Assembly: GCA_011523365.1 (NCBI GenBank)
Contig: WTGY01000204.1
Span: 1-57,771 of the forward strand
From: Caldilineaceae bacterium
Lineage (GTDB): Bacteria; Chloroflexota; Anaerolineae; Caldilineales; Caldilineaceae
Reading direction: 5' to 3'
DNA: 57,771 nt
In this document: positions 53,936 through 57,771 of the stretch, piece after piece
Position numbering within the stretch: the stretch's first letter is position 1
Layout of the letters: each line of letters starts with the position of its first letter
Notes under the pieces: generated by a model
The model's input: only the letters and a program-made list of their open reading frames with translations
Databases searched by the model: none
What the model was told of the DNA's origin: nothing
Position numbers and translations under genes: made by a program

Positions 53936-54432
53936 ATTTTCCAATACAAGTACCGCTGCGTCGCCGACGTGATTACAAACCCAACCTTCTGCAACACCCG
54001 CATCGACGCCACATTCATATTCGCCGTCTCCGCAATCACCGCCTCCACACCCTCCTCACCCAGCGCCCACCGCACCATTTCCCCGACCGCCTCCGTCGCC
54101 AACCCGCGGTTGTGGTATGACGGATCGAATCCGTAGCCGATCTCCACCTCGTCATCGCGATTCGGCGGACCCTTAAACGCCAGGCTGCCTACAATGCGCC
54201 GCTCCTCCTTCAACACCGCCGCCCACTGGCAATGCCAGCGCGCATGGTACGGCCTGCGCCGTATATGACTGATCGCCCGCGAAACGATCGGCCGTAACTC
54301 GTCTTCCAACCGCTGCCCGCTCGCCGCCAGGCCCAGCGCCTGCTCCAGCCGCGCAAAACTGTCCCGCTGCCAGCGCATCTGCTGCACCGTCAGTGCCATC
54401 AGCGTCAGTCGCGGCGTTTCCAGGCGTATCAT
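53926..54432 (-). CDS. GNAT-family N-acetyltransferase
   Basis: A 168-aa RimJ/RimL-like acetyltransferase. IRLETPRLTLMALT opens the fold, VGSLAFKGPPNRDDEVEIGYGFDPSYHNRGLATEAVGEMV contains the acetyl-CoA pyrophosphate loop (HNRGLATEA), and NMNVASMRVLQKVGFV is motif B. ATG 54432 is chosen; the frame continues upstream but only into MaoC sequence. Substrate unknown. The last residues (YWKISF) are encoded in the short-repeat tract. Confidence 0.88.
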   Translation of the reverse strand: MIRLETPRLTLMALTVQQMRWQRDSFARLEQALGLAASGQRLEDELRPIVSRAISHIRRRPYHARWHCQWAAVLKEERRIVGSLAFKGPPNRDDEVEIGYGFDPSYHNRGLATEAVGEMVRWALGEEGVEAVIAETANMNVASMRVLQKVGFVITSATQRYLYWKISF

Positions 54433-54523
54433 CGTCGACTCGTCTGAACCGGACCTGAATTCAGCCCCAATAGTGGTCAATCTGCTGTTGCCTGGACGCC
54501 CTGGCGTCCGCCTCCGCTGCCCC

Positions 54524-55027
54524 TCATGCAGTACCCTGAATAACCGGCCGACTAGATTTCGGACCATGACCGCGCCTGTAGACAAGTAGCGTACGTCTGA
54601 ACTCGATTACTACCACCCCGTCCTGATTGAACCCAACAGTCCGCACCGTGACAATCCCCTGATGCGGCCGGCTCTTCGAAGCCCGCAGATGCAACACCTC
54701 ACTCTGAGCGTATATCGTGTCGCCCTCAAACACCGGCGCCGGCAGCCGCACCTCGTCCCAGCCCAGATTGACCGCATTCTGCGAAATATCCGCCACCGAC
54801 AGCCCCGTAACCAGCGCCAGCGTAAACGTCGAATCCACCAGCGGCCGCCCCCACTCCGTCTGGCTCGCATAGTGAGCATCAAAATGAATCGGATTCGGGT
54901 TCACCGTCAGCAGCGTAAACCAAACATTGTCCGCCGCCAGCACAGTGCGCCCCAACCTGTGCTCAAAAACATCCCCCACACTGAAATCCTCAAAAAAGCG
55001 CCCCTCGCCATCCGACCCTGCCGCCAT
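54524..55027 (-). CDS. MaoC-like hydratase (possible mesaconyl-CoA hydratase type)
   Basis: A 167-aa hot-dog hydratase. The hydratase-2 motif is NPNPIHFDAHYAS with catalytic His/Asp, followed by GRPLVDSTFTLALVTGLSV. ATG 55027 has GGGAGGGGCGGAG right before it. Sequence such as NLGWDEVRLPAPVFEGDTIYAQSEVL and SRPHQGIVTVRT resembles, from memory, MaoC proteins grouped with CaiB and acyl-CoA dehydrogenase genes, including mesaconyl-CoA hydratases. That specific role is inference. CaiB and dehydrogenase genes follow upstream on the same strand after a 459-bp gap holding repeat copy C. Confidence 0.85.
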   Translation of the reverse strand: MAAGSDGEGRFFEDFSVGDVFEHRLGRTVLAADNVWFTLLTVNPNPIHFDAHYASQTEWGRPLVDSTFTLALVTGLSVADISQNAVNLGWDEVRLPAPVFEGDTIYAQSEVLHLRASKSRPHQGIVTVRTVGFNQDGVVVIEFRRTLLVYRRGHGPKSSRPVIQGTA

Positions 55028-55120
55028 CTCCGCCCCTCCCGATACAATTCCAGTTCGCGATGCCGAGTGAAGTGAGCAAGGGCGTTCCTCACTCCTCACT
55101 CCTCTTCACTCTCTCCTCGC

Positions 55121-55186
55121 TTTTGGGCGGTCGGGCCTAGTCGGCCCTCCCTTGTGCGGGGGCTCCGCCCCCGCAACGCCCCCCCA
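55121..55186 (+). repeat. Dispersed intergenic repeat, copy C (first 65 bp only)
   Basis: Identical or nearly identical to the first 65 bases of copy B, including the GGGCC/GGCCC hairpin and the 9-bp hairpin (55155-55163 with 55167-55175, loop TCC). Homology stops after ACGCCCCCC; the following 55187-55440 bases are unrelated to copies A and B and hold no gene that I can support. Confidence 0.85.
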
Positions 55187-55440
55187 TTGTCCGCGCCGTA
55201 GCGAGTGTGTGGCGAATTTGAAGTTGGCCTCTCGCGGCGGCCAGGCTTCACCCCCCCCAAACCCGCGTCTTGGCACATTCCGAGTAAGTGCCAGCGCAAG
55301 CAAGCCAGGCGAGGCAACGCCCATACGTCCCCAACGTTCACCGCCATGACCATCGCCAGCCCGCTACACAAATACTGGCCGTACATTCCGCCCACACAGA
55401 CCGCACACAGTACACAAACAGGACATTGTCTCTTAGCTAC

Positions 55441-55479
55441 CTGAAAACTAACTACCAAAAACTAGAAACTAGAAACTGC
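55441..55479 (+). repeat. AAAACTAGAAACTAG short-repeat tract (T5)
   Basis: CTGAAAACTAACTACC and AAACTAGAAACTAG repeats lie just past the stop of the CaiB-type gene on the opposite strand. Same orientation as tracts T1-T4. Confidence 0.75.
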
Positions 55480-55486
55480 ATTTCCC

Positions 55487-56665
55487 TCACACCACATCGT
55501 CCCGCTCAAACCCCTCGATCGCCTCCGAACCATAGCCCAGTTCCTCCAGCAGCGCCCGCGTATGTTCCCCCGTGTCCGGGATCGCCTCGAAGCGCGCCGG
55601 CCAGGACTCGCTCGTCGTCGCCGGCAGCATCGCCGGCAGCGGCCCCACCGGCGACCCCACCTCCGCCACCCGACCCCGCGCCGCCAGCTGCGGATGCGCC
55701 CAGAACTCCTCCAGCTCCCGCAGCGCCGCATAGGCAATCTTCCCTCGCTCCATCCGTTCCGCAACCTCCGACGCCGTCATGCCCGCGAAGACCGACTCGA
55801 TCTCCGCCCGCAGCGCCGCCCTGTTCTGCACACGCCGCATATTGTCCAAGAAACGGGCATCGCCTGCAATCTCGGGCCTGTCTAGCACTACGGTACAAAG
55901 CTGCTCCCACTCCCGTTGGCTCTGAATCGAGAACAGGATCGTGCGCCCGTCTCCGACTGCATACGGCCCGTACGGCGCGATCGAAGGATGGTTCGCGCCC
56001 GTACGCGGCAGTCGCTCTCCTCCTAAAGCAAAATAGGCCGGGAATCCCATCCAATCGCACAACCCGTCATACAGCGAAACATGCAGCACGCACCCCCCAC
56101 CGTCCCGCTCCCGCTGCAGCAGCGCCGCAAGAATGCTGCTGTACGCGTACATCCCCCCGGCAATGTCCGCCACTGGAATCCCGCTCTTCGCCGGCGCCTC
56201 CTCACTGCCGGTGACCGCGACAACACCCGTCTCCGCCTGGATCAGCAGGTCGTACGCCTTCTTGTCGCGGTAGGGCCCGTCCGCGCCGTACCCGCTCACG
56301 TGACACACGATCAGCTCCGGGTAGTCCGCCCGCAGCCGCTCATCTCCGAACCCCAACCGCTCCACTGCCCCCGGCGCCAGATTCTGAACAAAAACATCCG
56401 CCCCCTCCAGCAACCGGCCCAGGACCTCTTTGCCCCCTGCCGACTTCAAATCCAGCGTGATCGACTCCTTCGACCTGTTCGCCCACGCAAAGTGGCTGCA
56501 CAGCCCTCCCGCCGCCGTATCATAATGGCGCGCAAAATCCCCGCCGCCCGGCCGCTCCACCTTGATCACCCGCGCCCCCAAATCGGCCAGATGCCGCGTC
56601 GCCAGCGGCGCCGCAATCGCCTGCTCCAACGCAACCACAGTAACATGCGACAGTGGCAAAGCCAT
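55487..56665 (-). CDS. CaiB/BaiF family class III CoA-transferase
   Basis: A 392-aa class III CoA-transferase. N-terminal features: VTVVALEQAIAAPLATRHLADLGARVIKVERP, then GDFARHYD and NRSKESITLDLKS. The catalytic Asp lies in KKAYDLLIQAETG, preceded by CHVSGYGADGPY. IPVADIAGGMYAYSSILAAL is the dimer core. GGGGAGGAT lies before the ATG. It moves CoA between carboxylic acids. Between a MaoC hydratase and an acyl-CoA dehydrogenase, it probably activates a dicarboxylic or branched acid for beta-oxidation-like steps (inference). Confidence 0.92.
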   Translation of the reverse strand: MALPLSHVTVVALEQAIAAPLATRHLADLGARVIKVERPGGGDFARHYDTAAGGLCSHFAWANRSKESITLDLKSAGGKEVLGRLLEGADVFVQNLAPGAVERLGFGDERLRADYPELIVCHVSGYGADGPYRDKKAYDLLIQAETGVVAVTGSEEAPAKSGIPVADIAGGMYAYSSILAALLQRERDGGGCVLHVSLYDGLCDWMGFPAYFALGGERLPRTGANHPSIAPYGPYAVGDGRTILFSIQSQREWEQLCTVVLDRPEIAGDARFLDNMRRVQNRAALRAEIESVFAGMTASEVAERMERGKIAYAALRELEEFWAHPQLAARGRVAEVGSPVGPLPAMLPATTSESWPARFEAIPDTGEHTRALLEELGYGSEAIEGFERDDVV

Positions 56666-56721
56666 CAGAAAGACCTATCCTCCCCAGTTTGAATCAATAC
56701 GAAATACGCCCTACGCAACAA

Positions 56722-57771
56722 TCAGTAAGATCGCGGCAAACCCAACACATGCTGCGCCAGATAAGACAGCACCAGATTGTTCGACACCGGCGCGATCTGA
56801 TACAGCTTCGCCTCCCGAAACTTGCGCTCCACGTCATGCTCCCTCGCGAAGCCAAAGCCGCCATGCGTCTGCAGGCATACGTTCGCCGCCTCCCACGCCG
56901 CGTCCGCTGCCAGCATCTTCGCCATATTCGCCTCCGCGCCGCAAGCGCTCCCGCTGTCAAACAGCTCCGCCGCCTGCCACCGCATCAGATCGGCCGCCCG
57001 CAGATTCGCATACGCCTGCGCAATCGGAAACTGCACCCCCTGGTTCTGCCCGATCGGCCGGTCAAACACAACCCGCTCATTCGCATACGCTACCGACCGC
57101 TCGATAAACCAGCCCCCATCCCCTATCGACTCCGCCGCGATCAAAATCCGCTCCGCGTTCATCCCATCCAGAATATACCGGAACCCCATCCCCTCCTCGC
57201 CGATCCGGTTCTCCGCCGGCACCCGCAACCCGTCAAAATAGATCTCAGTCGTATGATGATTGATCATCGTCTCCAGCGGCCGGATAGTCAACGCCCGTTC
57301 ATCCGCCCCCCGCAGATCAACCAGAAAAAGCGACAGCCCCTCCGTCCGTCTCTTAACCGCCTCCAGCGGCGTCGTCCGTGCCAGCAGCAGCATCAGGTCT
57401 GAATACTCCGCCCGGCTCGTCCAGATCTTCTGCCCCGTGATCACATATTCATCGCCGTCCCGCTCCGCCCGCGTCTGTATCCGTGTCGTATCCGACCCCG
57501 CCGTCGGCTCAGTCACCCCAAACGCCTGCAGCCGCAGCTCCCCCTCCGCCAGCGCCGGCAGCCACCGTTCCTTCTGCTCTGCCGACCCATGCCGCACCAG
57601 CGCGCCCATCACATACATCTGCGCATGGCACACACCTGCATTCCCCCCGCTCCGGTTCACCTCCTCCAGAATAACCGAAGCCTCCGCAACCGAGGCGCCC
57701 CCACCCCCATACTCCTCCGGGATCAGCGCCCCCAAAAACCCCGCTTCCGTCATCGCCTCCACAAATTCAAC
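56722..57771 (-). CDS. Acyl-CoA dehydrogenase (N-terminus outside window)
   Basis: 349 residues of an FAD acyl-CoA dehydrogenase; the frame runs off the right edge, so about 35-50 N-terminal residues are missing. Visible: GFLGALIPEEYGGGGASV, FGVTEPTAGSDTTRIQT (FAD/substrate strand), GQKIWTSRAEYSDLMLLLART, ANLRAADLMRWQAAELFD, and the C-terminal LQTHGGFGFAREHDVERKFREAKLYQIAPVSNN, in which the usual YxGTxEIQ is replaced. It is 56 bp upstream of the CaiB-type gene, so they are probably co-transcribed. Confidence 0.93.
   Translation of the reverse strand, partial: VEFVEAMTEAGFLGALIPEEYGGGGASVAEASVILEEVNRSGGNAGVCHAQMYVMGALVRHGSAEQKERWLPALAEGELRLQAFGVTEPTAGSDTTRIQTRAERDGDEYVITGQKIWTSRAEYSDLMLLLARTTPLEAVKRRTEGLSLFLVDLRGADERALTIRPLETMINHHTTEIYFDGLRVPAENRIGEEGMGFRYILDGMNAERILIAAESIGDGGWFIERSVAYANERVVFDRPIGQNQGVQFPIAQAYANLRAADLMRWQAAELFDSGSACGAEANMAKMLAADAAWEAANVCLQTHGGFGFAREHDVERKFREAKLYQIAPVSNNLVLSYLAQHVLGLPRSY

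Overview
The window is 57.8 kb of high-GC bacterial DNA carrying about 41 protein genes; I see no tRNA, rRNA, CRISPR array or transposase. The mix (plant-type LRR/FN3 secreted giants, ABC sugar and peptide importers, MetV-MetF, MaoC/CaiB/acyl-CoA dehydrogenase genes, an Rmt-like 16S rRNA methyltransferase) fits an environmental Chloroflexota, perhaps Caldilinea-like. That placement is inference from family composition, not a phylogenetic test.

Layout. 1-11.8 kb: the 3' part of a radical SAM/HhH protein, then two tandem paralogous secreted giants (1684 and 1815 aa) built of FN3-like modules, blocks of 23-residue leucine-rich repeats and a C-terminal HExxH domain. 12.0-15.2 kb (minus): a compact operon (PLP-dependent threonine dehydratase, divergent dihydroorotate-dehydrogenase-like barrel, membrane protein, 71-aa protein) preceded by hisB. 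15.2-16.0 kb: copy A of a dispersed non-coding repeat. 16.0-25.7 kb (plus): a BadF-type sugar kinase with a frameshifted tail and an apparently leaderless promoter, an amidohydrolase, a sugar ABC importer lacking its ATPase, sucC-sucD and an acetyl-CoA-synthetase-like gene. 25.8-33.0 kb (minus): scpA, a 1269-aa protein with a glycosidase-like barrel and three amidase_2/PGRP domains (two degenerate), a possible structured RNA, and an AddB/UvrD-like helicase.

33.2-37.8 kb is the most unusual part. A thioredoxin-fold lipoprotein has an in-frame TGA exactly where the first Cys of its CxxC motif should be, followed by a perfect 8-bp hairpin at bacterial SECIS spacing; it is a strong selenoprotein candidate. 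Upstream on the same strand lies a secreted spondin/LysM protein with Met/Asp/Lys-rich 8-residue repeats, and divergent from both is an OmpR-type regulator and sensor kinase. Together they could form an envelope redox or metal-stress locus (inference).

37.8-47.5 kb: an orphan beta-rich protein, then (minus) a peptide-type ABC importer with a Tat-lipoprotein binding protein, two permeases and a fused DppD-DppF ATPase, followed by a Gfo/Idh/MocA oxidoreductase and an MDR dehydrogenase. 47.9-50.3 kb (minus): metF, metV and an RraA-like protein. 50.5-50.9 kb: repeat copy B. 51.0-53.8 kb (plus): a CtpA-type protease, smpB and an Rmt/FmrO-family 16S rRNA methyltransferase. 53.9-57.8 kb (minus): GNAT acetyltransferase, MaoC hydratase, short repeat copy C, CaiB/BaiF CoA-transferase and an acyl-CoA dehydrogenase cut by the window edge.
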